Source: Chitinophagaceae bacterium (GTDB lineage: Bacteria; Bacteroidota; Bacteroidia; Chitinophagales; Chitinophagaceae). Taken from it: a stretch of 18,004 nt of DNA. The notes under the pieces were generated by a model, which searched no databases, was not told where the DNA came from, and worked only from the letters and a program-made list of their open reading frames with translations. Where the stretch lies: NCBI GenBank assembly GCA_025963615.1, contig JAOQAL010000669.1:1-18004 (forward strand). The letters are read 5' to 3'. Position numbers and translations under genes: made by a program. Positions 1 through 9,332 of this stretch are shown here, one piece after another (within the stretch, counting starts at the first letter, position 1; every line of letters begins with the position of its first letter).

Positions 1-100
1 AATCATTATTGCATGATTGCTGGCGTATAACATCGTCCTGGGCGAAAATTGCAGAAGAAATAAAGACGAATAAAAGAATAAGAATGTTTGGTCTTGTCAT
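1..100 (-). CDS. N-terminus of an exported protein (cut by window edge)
   Basis: An open frame starts with ATG at 98-100 on the minus strand and runs off the left edge, giving 33 residues. It begins MTRPNILILLFVFISSAIFA and continues QDDVIRQQSC. This is a textbook Sec signal peptide: short charged start, hydrophobic core at about residues 5-19, and cleavage probably after the Ala of FAQ, which is a very common site in Bacteroidota. The mature part seen is only about 13 residues, so the product cannot be identified. No consensus TAnnTTTG promoter is obvious in the 200 nt upstream. I am fairly confident it is a real exported protein, because a hydrophobic core followed by FAQD at the start of a frame is unlikely by chance. 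Confidence 0.7.
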   Translation of the reverse strand, partial: MTRPNILILLFVFISSAIFAQDDVIRQQSCNND

Positions 101-146
101 AAGGATTTATATAGGATCGGAAGTAAGAAATAAAAATATATTAAAA

Positions 147-224
147 ACGGCGTGATTCTAAATTTTTCGACACCTAAATATTAAAAAAATAAACAGGTAT
201 ATTTTCTTAGTGATTACACGCCGT
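147..224. repeat. Inverted repeat acggcgtg / cacgccgt in the upstream region of the left-edge gene
   Basis: The 8-mer ACGGCGTG at 147-154 is exactly complementary to CACGCCGT at 217-224, and both arms continue into a TTAG/CTAA match after a 3-nt offset. The arms are 62 nt apart in very AT-rich DNA between two minus-strand genes (gap 101-295). It could be a pair of protein-binding half-sites or a long stem-loop. There is no U-tract next to either arm, so a terminator is unlikely. Nothing else recognisable was seen in this gap. Confidence 0.3.
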
Positions 225-295
225 GCAGCTCTGTAAAATACATATCGGCTTTCGTCTGCAAACCGTTGCCTGGAAAAATGAATTCCTAAATATGA

Positions 296-1060
296 TTATT
301 GACCTGAACGGTTAAAATAGAATGAGTTCGCTTGTTGAGTAGCAGTCAGTACGAGATCATTTATGCAAACATGCGCCGGTAATGTCGTTGTATAATGAGC
401 TACTTCGGCAATGTCTTCCGCGGCCAGCGGTTTGAAACCGTCATATACTTTCTTGGCTGTTTCTTCATCGCCTTTAAACCGAACCAGTGAAAACCCGGTC
501 TCTGCCGCCCCGGGGTGAATAGCGGTAACTTTGATATGATGTCGCAATAAATCAATACGCATGGCCTGACTAACAGCATCTACCGCATGTTTGGAAGCGC
601 AATAAACATTGCCTTTTTCATAGACTTCCTTTCCTGCCGTTGAACCGATATTAATAATATGGCCTTTCCTGTTTTTTATCATAAATGGAAGAACAGCTTT
701 TGTTACATAGATCAGTCCTTTTAAATTAGTATCGATCATCGTGTTCCAGTCATCCAGGCTGGCTTCGTCAAAATAATCCCTTCCCAGGGCCAGGCCGGCA
801 TTATTAATGAGTACGTCAATGTCCTGCCACTCAGCGGGTATGCTTCTTACTGCGCTGAAAACGCGTTCCTGTTCCTGCACATCGAATGGTAGTATCCACG
901 AAGCAACATTATATTTTTTTTCAAGGCTTATTTTTAATTGCTGTAATCGTTCTTCCCGGCGGCCGTTCAGAATGCACTGGTATCCCTGCGATGCGAATTT
1001 TTCTGCACAAGCTTTTCCAAAACCAGAAGTGGCGCCGGTAATTAATACAATTTTAGACAT
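296..1060 (-). CDS. SDR family NAD(P)-dependent oxidoreductase, YdfG-like
   Basis: This is a 254-residue classical short-chain dehydrogenase, likely an NADP-dependent oxidation of 3-hydroxy acids or serine-type substrates, as in the YdfG subgroup. Seen in the sequence: the Rossmann nucleotide motif TGATSGFG at residues 8-15, NGRR at 32-35 (two Arg after strand 2 suggests NADP(H) preference), NNAG at 86-89, the catalytic set Ser140, Tyr153 and Lys157 (YCASK), and HPG at 182-184. The length and the C-terminal stretch ending in ATQQANSFYFNRSG fit YdfG-like enzymes. It starts with ATG and stands alone between an exported-protein gene and the large surface-protein gene, both on the same strand. 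A one-mismatch -7 element (TAACTTCG on the minus strand) lies upstream. The exact substrate cannot be read from sequence. Confidence 0.9.
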   Translation of the reverse strand: MSKIVLITGATSGFGKACAEKFASQGYQCILNGRREERLQQLKISLEKKYNVASWILPFDVQEQERVFSAVRSIPAEWQDIDVLINNAGLALGRDYFDEASLDDWNTMIDTNLKGLIYVTKAVLPFMIKNRKGHIINIGSTAGKEVYEKGNVYCASKHAVDAVSQAMRIDLLRHHIKVTAIHPGAAETGFSLVRFKGDEETAKKVYDGFKPLAAEDIAEVAHYTTTLPAHVCINDLVLTATQQANSFYFNRSGQ

Positions 1061-1129
1061 ATAAAATACGATTTGAAAACTGAATAAGCAGCGAAGTTAA
1101 AGAATGGGTCTTTTATAAAGCATAAAACA

Positions 1130-1149
1130 CCAGGTTGTTGGAAACCTGG
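1130..1149 (-). terminator. Possible hairpin terminator after the surface-protein gene
   Basis: CCAGGTT at 1130-1136 and AACCTGG at 1143-1149 form a perfect 7-bp stem with a 6-nt loop. Read on the minus strand, it is followed by TGTTTTATGCTTT, an imperfect U-rich tail. It lies about 118 nt beyond the stop of the large surface-protein gene and before the dehydrogenase gene. A run of nine T (minus strand, about 1239-1247) lies closer to that stop but has no convincing stem. The real end of the transcript could be at either place. Confidence 0.3.
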
Positions 1150-1266
1150 ATTAAATAATTTCACGTCAACAGGGGCTTTTGTTATTTCGGGTAGTTTATC
1201 CAAACGGGTGTCTTCTCATCTTTCTCTCATTCTTTTGTAAAAAAAAAGAGGGTCACTCCGAAAATA

Positions 1267-3870
1267 TTATCTTATAAGTGTTACCGTTCCTTTGCTGAAA
1301 AAAGTTTTGCCCGTATAATCAATAGCATGTACAATCCATACATAGGTATTCGAACCCTGTAATACTCCATTAATCTTGCCATCCCAACCCTGTTCGTTTG
1401 TTGTAGTGCTGAAAACAAGTTCTCCCCATCGGTTATAAATCCGGAAATAGTCTATTTGTGTAATTCCTACCGCTATAGGTCTTACAATGTCATTATGTCC
1501 ATCCCCATTAGGAGTAAATGCTGTTGGTACAAATACCTGCGGTTTGGTTATAAAGACTTTTACTTTTACAGTAGCAGAGTCGGAACAACCAGCTTCATTC
1601 ATAACGATAACCTTGTACCGGATACTATCAATAGCCGTTTCATAAATACCGACAGGATTTCCAATATAAATAGAAGACAGGCCGGTAGGAGGTGACCATA
1701 GATAAATACTTCCACCACTTGCATTGAATTGCAGCGGTTGCCCGGCTACAATCGCGGTATCCCTGCCAGCAAATGCATTGACTTTGGGTAAAACTGCTAC
1801 CAGGACTGTATCCCGTCCGGGTTTGGGACAACCGGCATTATCGGAGACTGTTAAAATATAGCTAGTGCTCAGGAAAGGACTTGCAACCGGATTAATAATA
1901 AGTGGGTTATCCAGGGTACTGGTGGGCGACCACGAAAAAGTAGTGCCCGTATAACTTCCATTTAACCGGACCGAAGCATTATAACAGATTGCCACATCAT
2001 TTCCCGCATTGGCTACGGGGTATGGAACTGTTCTGATCGTTACAGCATCTGTTGCCGAACAAGTTCCGATGGATGCTGTAAGCTGGAATGTTGTGGTAGC
2101 AGGCGGAGTGGCAACAGGATTTATTAATGTCGCATCGTTTAAATAGGCGGCGGGTTGCCATTGAAAACCCAGGCCGTCTGTCACCGCGTTCATCTGGGCA
2201 TTATCTCCAAGGCAGATAGTTGAATCTGGCAATGCTTTTAAGGTAACATGATCCACCACCCTAACCCTTGCGGAATCCCTGTTTTTGCAACCCTGGTCAT
2301 CTACATCAACATAATACCAGGTTGTAGTAGCCGGGGACACTGTGGGGGTTGCCGTGTTTGCATTGATAATATTTGTCAAAGGGCTCCAGCTATAAACACC
2401 GGAGCTGATAGCTTGAAGTTGAACGACATCCGGCAGACAGATCAAGGTATCCTTCGGAACCATGGTAATAGGCGGTTTATCAATAATAGTAACATCTTTG
2501 TATGCTGTATCAATACATCCTTTACTATTGGTTACAATAAGCATAGCACTTTTTACGCCCAGCCCTGGATAAGTATAAGAGGGGTTTTGTAATCTTGATG
2601 TATCCTCTGAAAGGGTCGACTCTCCAAAGGTCCATTTCCATGTATCAACAAATCCATATCTGGTCCTGGTAGTATCTGTAAACTGTGTTGGATTGGTAAT
2701 ACAAATTCCGGTTGAAATAAATCCGGGGAAAAAGCCAGGAAACACTTTTACCAGGGCTTCCGCGGAATCTGAGCAAAGCTGGCCGCGATTAGTAACCAAT
2801 TTTAATTTATAAACACCCGTATCGGAATATGTAAAACTAGGTCTTGCGATGTTTGACGTGTCATTGGTTAATGAAGGCACTCCAAAATCCCAGAAATAGG
2901 AATTGATTAAAGGACTATTGGAAAGATTGAAATAATCAAGGGTGAATCCATCACAACTGATATATTCCGGCCGAAGCGATGCTGCAGCCAATGTGCAGTC
3001 CGCGACTTTTATCTGCAGGTCTTTTCGTTGGGTTGCCAGCGCGATGCCATTGCGGTATTCTGTTACGCAAACTGTAACGCAATAAATTCCTTCGGCAGGT
3101 GCAATGCCAGTTATTAATCCTGTAGTCCTGTTCAAATTAACACCAGATCCCATTGGCGCATTGCTATTGAAAAGGCCTGCATAGGGAATAAACTGATAGG
3201 GAGGCGCATCAGGAGGATCCGGTGCAGGATTTCCGCTTGAGCCACCCCGGTATGCCGAACAAAAAGAGTAACTTAATGAATCTGCATCTTCGTCACTAGC
3301 TGCAAAACTATAGGTAAAGGGATTGTCGGCACAGATAACTACAGTATCCGCCCCTACAAAATGCGCGCTGTTATTTTCCGGGCCGGTCAAAAGCGATCCA
3401 TTGCCGGGTATTATGGCCGTATAGGTAGCACCCACATTATTAGATCCGCTGATATTGTTAATACCCGATATCCTGCAGCAGCGTTGGTATGCAACCGTAT
3501 AACCACCGGTTGATGCGGGTAATGTAATAACCTGTTCATAATAGCCGACTTCATACCATACGCTGGGCGGGTTTGTAACACAGGCTCCAGGTGTTGTAAG
3601 TTCCAGGTTCACTATTTTTAATCTCGGTACGTTAAAACTCACAAATAAAACGTTATCAGAAGTGTATACTGCAATAGAAGCGGCATCGTCCAATGGTGCT
3701 GCCCCGGCTGGTGCGAAGTGATTCCTGTATAATTTCAGTGTAACAAGATATTTATAGTTGGCACCCTCCATGCCTATAAACGTATATGACATCTCACCGC
3801 CAGTGATGTGATTGGCCAATGAAGCCAGGGTACAGCAAAGTATGAATATGGATAAAACGATTCTTTTCAT
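1267..3870 (-). CDS. Secreted multi-Ig/PKD protein with gliding-motility (type IX secretion) C-terminal domain
   Basis: This 867-residue protein has a signal peptide (residues 1-19, ending SLA|NHITGG). An N-terminal region of about 270 residues opens with HITGGEMSYTF, an opening typical of Bacteroidota surface proteins. Next come two PKD-like domains at about 305-377 (YFWDFG, then SFTYSDTGVYKL) and 380-462 (WKWTFG, then SYTYPGLGV). Four Ig-like modules of 70-77 residues follow at about 467-540, 542-614, 618-694 and 697-773; the first three share an ICxxxxxxxL start, and all have a central W. The end (about 779-867: VPTAFTPNGDGHND, FRIYNRWGELVF, GWDGK) is the gliding-motility-associated C-terminal domain, a type B type IX secretion signal. 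Export across the outer membrane and surface anchoring follow from the family. Its role (adhesion, matrix) is inference. Its start lies 10 nt after the hydrolase stop, so the two are probably co-transcribed. Confidence 0.9.
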   Translation of the reverse strand: MKRIVLSIFILCCTLASLANHITGGEMSYTFIGMEGANYKYLVTLKLYRNHFAPAGAAPLDDAASIAVYTSDNVLFVSFNVPRLKIVNLELTTPGACVTNPPSVWYEVGYYEQVITLPASTGGYTVAYQRCCRISGINNISGSNNVGATYTAIIPGNGSLLTGPENNSAHFVGADTVVICADNPFTYSFAASDEDADSLSYSFCSAYRGGSSGNPAPDPPDAPPYQFIPYAGLFNSNAPMGSGVNLNRTTGLITGIAPAEGIYCVTVCVTEYRNGIALATQRKDLQIKVADCTLAAASLRPEYISCDGFTLDYFNLSNSPLINSYFWDFGVPSLTNDTSNIARPSFTYSDTGVYKLKLVTNRGQLCSDSAEALVKVFPGFFPGFISTGICITNPTQFTDTTRTRYGFVDTWKWTFGESTLSEDTSRLQNPSYTYPGLGVKSAMLIVTNSKGCIDTAYKDVTIIDKPPITMVPKDTLICLPDVVQLQAISSGVYSWSPLTNIINANTATPTVSPATTTWYYVDVDDQGCKNRDSARVRVVDHVTLKALPDSTICLGDNAQMNAVTDGLGFQWQPAAYLNDATLINPVATPPATTTFQLTASIGTCSATDAVTIRTVPYPVANAGNDVAICYNASVRLNGSYTGTTFSWSPTSTLDNPLIINPVASPFLSTSYILTVSDNAGCPKPGRDTVLVAVLPKVNAFAGRDTAIVAGQPLQFNASGGSIYLWSPPTGLSSIYIGNPVGIYETAIDSIRYKVIVMNEAGCSDSATVKVKVFITKPQVFVPTAFTPNGDGHNDIVRPIAVGITQIDYFRIYNRWGELVFSTTTNEQGWDGKINGVLQGSNTYVWIVHAIDYTGKTFFSKGTVTLIR

Positions 3871-3880
3871 GTATTCACAT

Positions 3881-4702
3881 TCAAATGGCGACGGCGAATT
3901 GAAGAAATCTTTCCAGAAAAAAATTACTTTTAACGGGTTCTTCCAGCATGCCCATATGGCCTGAATTATCGAGTATATGAATGTACGACAAAGAGGGCAG
4001 ATGGCATTGCTTCAGGACATCCTCTAAAGGCACTGCATTATCAGCACTGCCTGCAATAAATAAAATGGGTATAGTAGAATTACGAAGAATCATTGTCTTG
4101 TCAGTCCGTTGTATCATTCCCTCATAGTAAGAAACGAGGGCCTCTGATGAAAAGTTGCTCAGACTATTAATTTGCAGGTCTATTATTTCGGGGTTTTCCT
4201 TCCTGGTTGTGGGAGAAAAAAGGTTGGGCGTTGAGTTTTTCAAAAATTCAAAAGCGCCATGCTCATTAATGAATTCAATTCCTTTTCTCCGGGCAGTTTT
4301 TTTGTCCTCAGAATCCGGGTAAGCCGTTGAGTGAAACAATCCAAAAGCTTTTAACATGATAGGATATTTTTCTGCAAAGGCTAATCCTATATAACCTCCC
4401 ATACTATGACCAATCATACAAACCTTGGTGAATCCTGAATCGGGACCATTTAATTCTTTATCCAGTATTATTTTTATCACGTCAGCCAGTCCTTCCATAC
4501 TCATATCATCCACCCTGTCAGAATCGCCGCTTCCGGGAAGATCAGGAATGATAAGTTTAAATTGTTGTTCCAGCCATAGAGCCTGGTTTTTCCATACTTC
4601 TCCATCTTCGCCAAAACCATGGATAAAAATTACAGGCGCTCCCTGGCCACTTACACGATAAACTATTTTCCTGCCTTTTATTTCAACTTCTTTTTTATCC
4701 AT
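3881..4702 (-). CDS. Alpha/beta hydrolase
   Basis: This is a 273-residue alpha/beta-hydrolase-fold enzyme when started at the ATG at 4700-4702. In this numbering the oxyanion-hole HGFG is at 28-31, the nucleophile elbow GHSMGG at 98-103 with Ser100, then the acid Asp221 (AGSADNAVP) and His249 (DNSGHM), so the catalytic triad is complete. There is no signal peptide, so it is probably cytoplasmic. The substrate is unknown; esterase, lipase or C-C hydrolase remain possible. An upstream in-frame ATG at 4748-4750 would add 16 residues rich in Asn (AAT repeats) and lengthen the overlap with lnt from 25 to 73 nt. I prefer 4702 because the fold begins right after it. The overlap with lnt and the 10-nt gap to the surface-protein gene point to translational coupling. 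Confidence 0.88.
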   Translation of the reverse strand: MDKKEVEIKGRKIVYRVSGQGAPVIFIHGFGEDGEVWKNQALWLEQQFKLIIPDLPGSGDSDRVDDMSMEGLADVIKIILDKELNGPDSGFTKVCMIGHSMGGYIGLAFAEKYPIMLKAFGLFHSTAYPDSEDKKTARRKGIEFINEHGAFEFLKNSTPNLFSPTTRKENPEIIDLQINSLSNFSSEALVSYYEGMIQRTDKTMILRNSTIPILFIAGSADNAVPLEDVLKQCHLPSLSYIHILDNSGHMGMLEEPVKSNFFLERFLQFAVAI

Positions 4703-6252
4703 ATCACCAGGGTTATTATTATTATTAAAGGGGACACAATGGTTGCGCATTTTGATAAAAGATCTCCCTGCCTGACGTAAAATGTACTGGTATTATTAAA
4801 TGGAACATTCATTTTTATGGCGACTGCTTTATCCCAGGGCTGCGCGTTAATTATGTTTCCCCGGGGATCAATAAAACAACTGATACCGGTATTGGCGCTC
4901 CGGACCACCCAGGTTCCTGTTTCAATAGCCCGCAGCCGCGCATAATTCATATGTTGTTTATGGCCCGGTGTATTACCCCACCATCCATCATTGGTTATAA
5001 TGCAAATGATATTCGCACCGTTACGAACATATTTACTCATGTATTCTCCATAGATACTTTCATAACAAATGGACGGTGCGATTTTATAGCCATGTCTCTC
5101 ATCATTTAAAACGGTTCTTTCATTCTGCCTGGCATAACCCGCTGTGGTGCCGCCGAATTTTTCAAACCATTTATCAATGAACTTTAAAAACCAGGGCAAT
5201 GTTTCCACTCCGGGTACCAGCATGGATTTATGATAAAATGCCATGGTGCCGGAACTATCTAACAAAACCGAACCATTGTAGGAATCAAAATAATGTCCCG
5301 CTCCCAAGGGTCTTGCGGTAGAGGTCACCTTAGTATCATATTCTCTGTAGCTTTCAATACCTGTAAATAATGTAATTCCCGGATGCCTGTTAAGAAACTC
5401 CCATAAAGGTTGCAGGAGAAGATTTTCTTTCATTTTTGTCTCTTCGATCCCATTATCCATATACAGCGCTGTTTCCGGCCATACGACCAATGCGGTATTA
5501 GCATCGATTTCTTTTTCACTTAACCGGATCAGTTTCTGAAGTTGTGCTTCAAAACTACCGGTATATATTTTTTCGTAAGGATCAATATTGGGTTGAACTA
5601 TTACAATGTTCCGGTCGCCAATGACAGGTTTTGCAACCGAAGAAAAAATGGAGATAGTGACAGGTACTACCATCAGCAAAATAGCGGCTACAAGGTTTTT
5701 GTAGGACTTGGCGGCTTCGCGGTTGAAATTATTTTTCAGATGCAGGAACAATAAGACATTTACAATCAGTATCCATAAAGATCCTCCACTGGCGCCTGTA
5801 TACTGATACCATTGAATCCACTCCGTATGGGTGGCGAAAGCATTTCCCAGTGTTAACCAGGGCCAGCTCAGGCCCCAGTCCTGCAGATGAACATATTCAA
5901 AACATAGCCAGAATACAATCAACGAAGTATAGCCGGCTTTTTCCCCCAACCATTTTTTCGCAATCTTAAACCCAAGCCATGGAAAACACATCAGCAGGCT
6001 GTTAGCCAGGAATGCCCCGACGGCTCCGGGCTCCGAAGCATTCCATACCCACCAGGTGGTAGCAACGTTCCAGGTAAGCATCGTGATGTAGGTAAAGCCA
6101 AAAAATTTTCTTCTGCCTGGCACCTTTGATTCAAGCCATAATAAGGGAACCCAGGCCACAAAAATGAAGAAGGTAAATGGCGACACGGGCCAGGATGCCC
6201 ATAATAAAATACCGCTTCCCAATGCTAAAAACCAATTGCTGAATTTTTTCAA
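4678..6252 (-). CDS. lnt: Apolipoprotein N-acyltransferase
   Basis: This 524-residue inner-membrane enzyme adds the third acyl chain to the N-terminal Cys of lipoproteins. About the first 205 residues are hydrophobic, with helices near 5-38, 55-70, 80-97, 107-120, 158-171 and 187-205. They are followed by a periplasmic nitrilase-type domain at about 214-490 and a last helix near 504-518. The nitrilase triad is visible: Glu260 (WPETALY), Lys342 (HKSMLVP) and Cys396 (APSICYES), with NDGWWG at 421-426 near the active site, all matching the Lnt family. The start codon is TTG (6250-6252). An in-frame TAA lies 30 nt upstream with no ATG between, and the next Met is residue 58, so TTG is the only reasonable start. 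It is the first gene of the lnt-hydrolase-surface protein set. A 156-nt gap without clear regulatory signals separates it from the FAD oxidoreductase gene. Confidence 0.95.
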   Translation of the reverse strand: MKKFSNWFLALGSGILLWASWPVSPFTFFIFVAWVPLLWLESKVPGRRKFFGFTYITMLTWNVATTWWVWNASEPGAVGAFLANSLLMCFPWLGFKIAKKWLGEKAGYTSLIVFWLCFEYVHLQDWGLSWPWLTLGNAFATHTEWIQWYQYTGASGGSLWILIVNVLLFLHLKNNFNREAAKSYKNLVAAILLMVVPVTISIFSSVAKPVIGDRNIVIVQPNIDPYEKIYTGSFEAQLQKLIRLSEKEIDANTALVVWPETALYMDNGIEETKMKENLLLQPLWEFLNRHPGITLFTGIESYREYDTKVTSTARPLGAGHYFDSYNGSVLLDSSGTMAFYHKSMLVPGVETLPWFLKFIDKWFEKFGGTTAGYARQNERTVLNDERHGYKIAPSICYESIYGEYMSKYVRNGANIICIITNDGWWGNTPGHKQHMNYARLRAIETGTWVVRSANTGISCFIDPRGNIINAQPWDKAVAIKMNVPFNNTSTFYVRQGDLLSKCATIVSPLIIIITLVIWIKKKLK

Positions 6253-6408
6253 GAATGAAAATTTGTATAAAAATAAAGGTTGTTACTCATCTGTAATTAC
6301 CGGCTTTGGCTTTTTCAAGTTATCATTTAATGCGCCATGCAGGTTTTTGCCCGCCGGGGAGCTCTTTAAATAAAAAATCAGGAATGTTAAATGATTACGT
6401 GTCCCATA

Positions 6409-7977
6409 TCAGGATTTATTTTCTTCATGATATTCTTCTTCAGTATTAATGTCCCAGATATTCGTCTTATTGGTATTGCCTGCAATTATATTGTCTACGG
6501 CCGCCATGGCAGTCAACATGCTATGATCGCTATTGTTATAACGGTGCATGCCATTTCTTCCGATTAAAAAAAGATTTTCAATCGTATCAACATACCGTCT
6601 TACGATTTCAAAATTTTCATAACCGCCAAAATAAGAAGGATATGCTTTTTGTACACGGACTACCAGGGCATCTTTAACCAGGGAAGCATTAAGAATGCCG
6701 AGTGTTTCCATTTCTTTAATGACCAAACTAATTATTGAGGGGTCCTCCAACTGCCAAAAACTATCTGTGGCATTGCAGAAATATTCCACGCCAATCCAGG
6801 AATCGCCCGGATGATTTACCATAAAAGGACTCCAGTTGTGAAAAAACTGCAACCTGCCGGCTTTTACATTTTTATCCTGGATATATATCCAGTTATCTGT
6901 AACAGGGGTATTGTTTTTGTCTTTAAGGGAAAGGCCGGATGCCAGTAATCCAACGATTAAAAAATCCCGGTATTCCAACGAGCTTGCAACCTGGCGGACT
7001 GGGTCCGGGATGGGAAGCTGATGGCAATTAGCAACCAATTCCTTTACAGGAATGGTTGAAAAAAAATAATCGCCTTTGATATTTTTGATTTCTCCGGTTT
7101 CATTGTTCTTTGTTTCTAAAGAAACTATTTTGTCTTTCCCATCCCCATATAAACTGCTTACCCTTGTATTGAGAAAAATCGTTCCGCCAAGTTTTATGAT
7201 TTCTTCGGCTACGGTTTCCCACATTTGCCCCGGTCCGTATTGCGGATAGAGAAACTGTTCTATCAAACTGGTATCCGTTCCGCTTTGATCAATACTTTTA
7301 TTACCTGTGAATAAAGATTTGACCGCGTGAATGATTACCTTACTGATATTAAGGTCCTTTACCCGTTGTTGTCCCCAGGATGCGGGAAGCTTATTGCAGG
7401 GAACTCCCCAAACTTTCTCGGTATAATCCTTAAAGAAAGTTTGGTATAGTTCGTTGCCGAAATGATTTTTAAAATAGTGTTCAAGGCTATGTTCCGGTTT
7501 TTCAGGGAAAAGTTTTGCATACAAATAAGAAAAACCAATATGGCACATCCTTATAAGGCCAAGATTGCTGATCGTGTTACCGCTAAGCCGCAGCGGGTAA
7601 TCAAAAAATTTTCTGTTATAAAAAATTCTTGATTTTCGTTTCCGCACCAGCATCAGTTTGTCGTCAATAGCCGGTCCTTTTTTTTCTGGAGCGTATCCGG
7701 CATTTTTATTTTGATAGCGGAGATTGATTTTGTTTTCGTGCCAGGTCGGATCCAATGGTAGAAAATGAAGCCACCAGTCTATGACCTTTTTTGATTTTGA
7801 AAAAAAACGATGTCCGCCAATATCAATTTTATTGCCTTTGTAGTTGATCGTTTTTGAAAGGCCACCCACCTGGTTATCATTTTCTATAATAACCGGTATG
7901 ATGTCAGTTTTGGTAAGCAACTCATAAGCCGCTGTTAAACCCGCAGGTCCTGCACCGATGATAACAGCCGTTTTCAT
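6409..7977 (-). CDS. NAD(P)/FAD-dependent oxidoreductase, protoporphyrinogen oxidase / UDP-galactopyranose mutase-like
   Basis: This 522-residue flavoprotein opens with the FAD-binding Rossmann motif GAGPAG (residues 8-13), followed by Glu32 for the ribose and a GG pair at 38-39. Further marks are GGHRFFSK (54-61), YTEKVWG (185-191) and a C-terminal FAD-contact stretch [15 protein letters not shown] starting at 473. This architecture belongs to the HemY/UDP-galactopyranose-mutase superfamily (COG1232 type), in a subgroup often found beside glycosyltransferases. No heme genes are near, so protoporphyrinogen oxidation is unlikely. A role in modifying a sugar nucleotide or lipid-linked glycan is inference. 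Its ATG overlaps the TGA of the upstream membrane-protein gene (ATGA, 7974-7977), a sign of coupled translation and a shared pathway. No membrane segment is seen, so the protein is probably cytoplasmic. Confidence 0.85.
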   Translation of the reverse strand: MKTAVIIGAGPAGLTAAYELLTKTDIIPVIIENDNQVGGLSKTINYKGNKIDIGGHRFFSKSKKVIDWWLHFLPLDPTWHENKINLRYQNKNAGYAPEKKGPAIDDKLMLVRKRKSRIFYNRKFFDYPLRLSGNTISNLGLIRMCHIGFSYLYAKLFPEKPEHSLEHYFKNHFGNELYQTFFKDYTEKVWGVPCNKLPASWGQQRVKDLNISKVIIHAVKSLFTGNKSIDQSGTDTSLIEQFLYPQYGPGQMWETVAEEIIKLGGTIFLNTRVSSLYGDGKDKIVSLETKNNETGEIKNIKGDYFFSTIPVKELVANCHQLPIPDPVRQVASSLEYRDFLIVGLLASGLSLKDKNNTPVTDNWIYIQDKNVKAGRLQFFHNWSPFMVNHPGDSWIGVEYFCNATDSFWQLEDPSIISLVIKEMETLGILNASLVKDALVVRVQKAYPSYFGGYENFEIVRRYVDTIENLFLIGRNGMHRYNNSDHSMLTAMAAVDNIIAGNTNKTNIWDINTEEEYHEENKS

Positions 7978-9278
7978 GTTGAAGCTTCTGGTTTATGTGA
8001 TAGCAGTAAAATAAGTAAAGACAGGAATACAATATATTCGCCCACTGTTTGCTCCATTACCAGGAAAGATGTGTTGAGACTGTTTAACGCCAGTCCGGCT
8101 ACGATACCACCATATATCCATTTATATTTCGGCCTGTAATCCGACGCCGTAAGTAATAACGGAAAAAGCCACTGTGTGGCATTGTATTGAAAACGATGGA
8201 TCGGCGATAAAATATCAGAGCCCATGTAAAGACAAAATGCAAGGATTGCGATATAGTAAAAATCAAAGGAAGATGTATGTTTATATTTTTTATAAAATAG
8301 AAATAAAAGTATCATCATGAATAAAAGTAAACTGGCAACCAGCAGCCAAACCGGCGTTTGTATATTGAATGCATGATTGGCCAGAACAAATACGTTACCA
8401 TGTTCCGCATTGTAAGAGTAGGGAAACTGAGCTGCATCTTTTGCTACCTGCTTCATATCCCATCCTTCCCAATTTACAAATACAGGACCGGGATCATTTT
8501 GTTGCACGGCCGGGTGCAGTTGTTGGTGAGACTTCAGCTGTTCAGATAAAGCCGCCCGGTAATCTTTCCAGTATAAAATTTTCTGGTTACTATTAAAAGC
8601 AAAAAAGAAAATCAGTGCCAATGATATAAAAAAGGTGGTTTTGTACTTTAAGGAACACCGGTTCATTATAAACAGGAAAGGTAAAAAGAATATGATTGTA
8701 TTGGGTCTTATCAAAATAAGGGCAGCCGCGCAACTGCCCGACAGGAAGACATACAAAAGTTGGTCACCCCGCTTGCTGAAATAATAAAACAGCATGGCAA
8801 GAAATGGAATAAACAGATATAATTGTCCTGCAGCTATATGTCCCGTCCAGGCATTCGTATAAAGAAAAATAGCTGTTGTAATAATTACAGCCATTTTTTG
8901 ATTCCTATTTTTTGCAAATGAAAATGCGATGGCTGTCATGACCAACAACATCAGGTATTCAATAACCAGCCATATTTTTGATATGGTTCTTTGTTGTAAA
9001 TCTGCCAGCGGATATAGAAGCTGGTGGAAAAATGGCGTAGCGGTAATGTTTGATACTTTTAACGTGTCAAAGTTCTGTGGATCGTAATAACGGAGACTTT
9101 GACCATTTTCCCATTTATAAAAATAAGGAGGACGACCAGCATTTTGCAAGCGGGCACCCACGATTCTATTGCGCAGATCGCCGGTATATCCTTTTTCAAT
9201 TTGAGTATCCCGGTAAATGCACCAGCAAATACTCCCTACCATTAAAACGAAAAAAAGTATAGGTATTGATTTCTGCAC
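7974..9278 (-). CDS. Polytopic membrane protein, GT-C / GT87 (DUF2029)-like glycosyltransferase
   Basis: This 434-residue protein has about ten hydrophobic segments: near 4-22, 101-121, 130-145, 150-168, 174-190, 192-208, 213-230, 308-330, 340-355 and 412-428. The first large extra-membrane loop carries [12 protein letters not shown] (33-44) followed by PPYFYKW. An acidic residue after the first helix and an RxxGARL pattern are typical of DUF2029/GT87 polyprenyl-phosphate-sugar-dependent mannosyl- or arabinosyltransferases. GHIAAGQ (146-152) lies at the edge of a later helix, as in other GT-C proteins. The assignment is by pattern only and the sugar is unknown. The start is GTG at 9276-9278: a TAA directly precedes it in frame, and starting at the next Met (13) would cut the first helix. 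The gene overlaps the FAD oxidoreductase gene by four bases. Confidence 0.7.
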   Translation of the reverse strand: MQKSIPILFFVLMVGSICWCIYRDTQIEKGYTGDLRNRIVGARLQNAGRPPYFYKWENGQSLRYYDPQNFDTLKVSNITATPFFHQLLYPLADLQQRTISKIWLVIEYLMLLVMTAIAFSFAKNRNQKMAVIITTAIFLYTNAWTGHIAAGQLYLFIPFLAMLFYYFSKRGDQLLYVFLSGSCAAALILIRPNTIIFFLPFLFIMNRCSLKYKTTFFISLALIFFFAFNSNQKILYWKDYRAALSEQLKSHQQLHPAVQQNDPGPVFVNWEGWDMKQVAKDAAQFPYSYNAEHGNVFVLANHAFNIQTPVWLLVASLLLFMMILLFLFYKKYKHTSSFDFYYIAILAFCLYMGSDILSPIHRFQYNATQWLFPLLLTASDYRPKYKWIYGGIVAGLALNSLNTSFLVMEQTVGEYIVFLSLLILLLSHKPEAST

Positions 9279-9332
9279 TTATGAAAAGTTTTTTATTTTC
9301 TGAATTATTTAATAAGCCGTTATCACAAATAA

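Noticed and set aside
6253..6408. Possible terminator or promoter between the FAD oxidoreductase gene and lnt
   Set aside because: Only three-pair GC stems and no TAnnTTTG match could be found, so no site is claimed.
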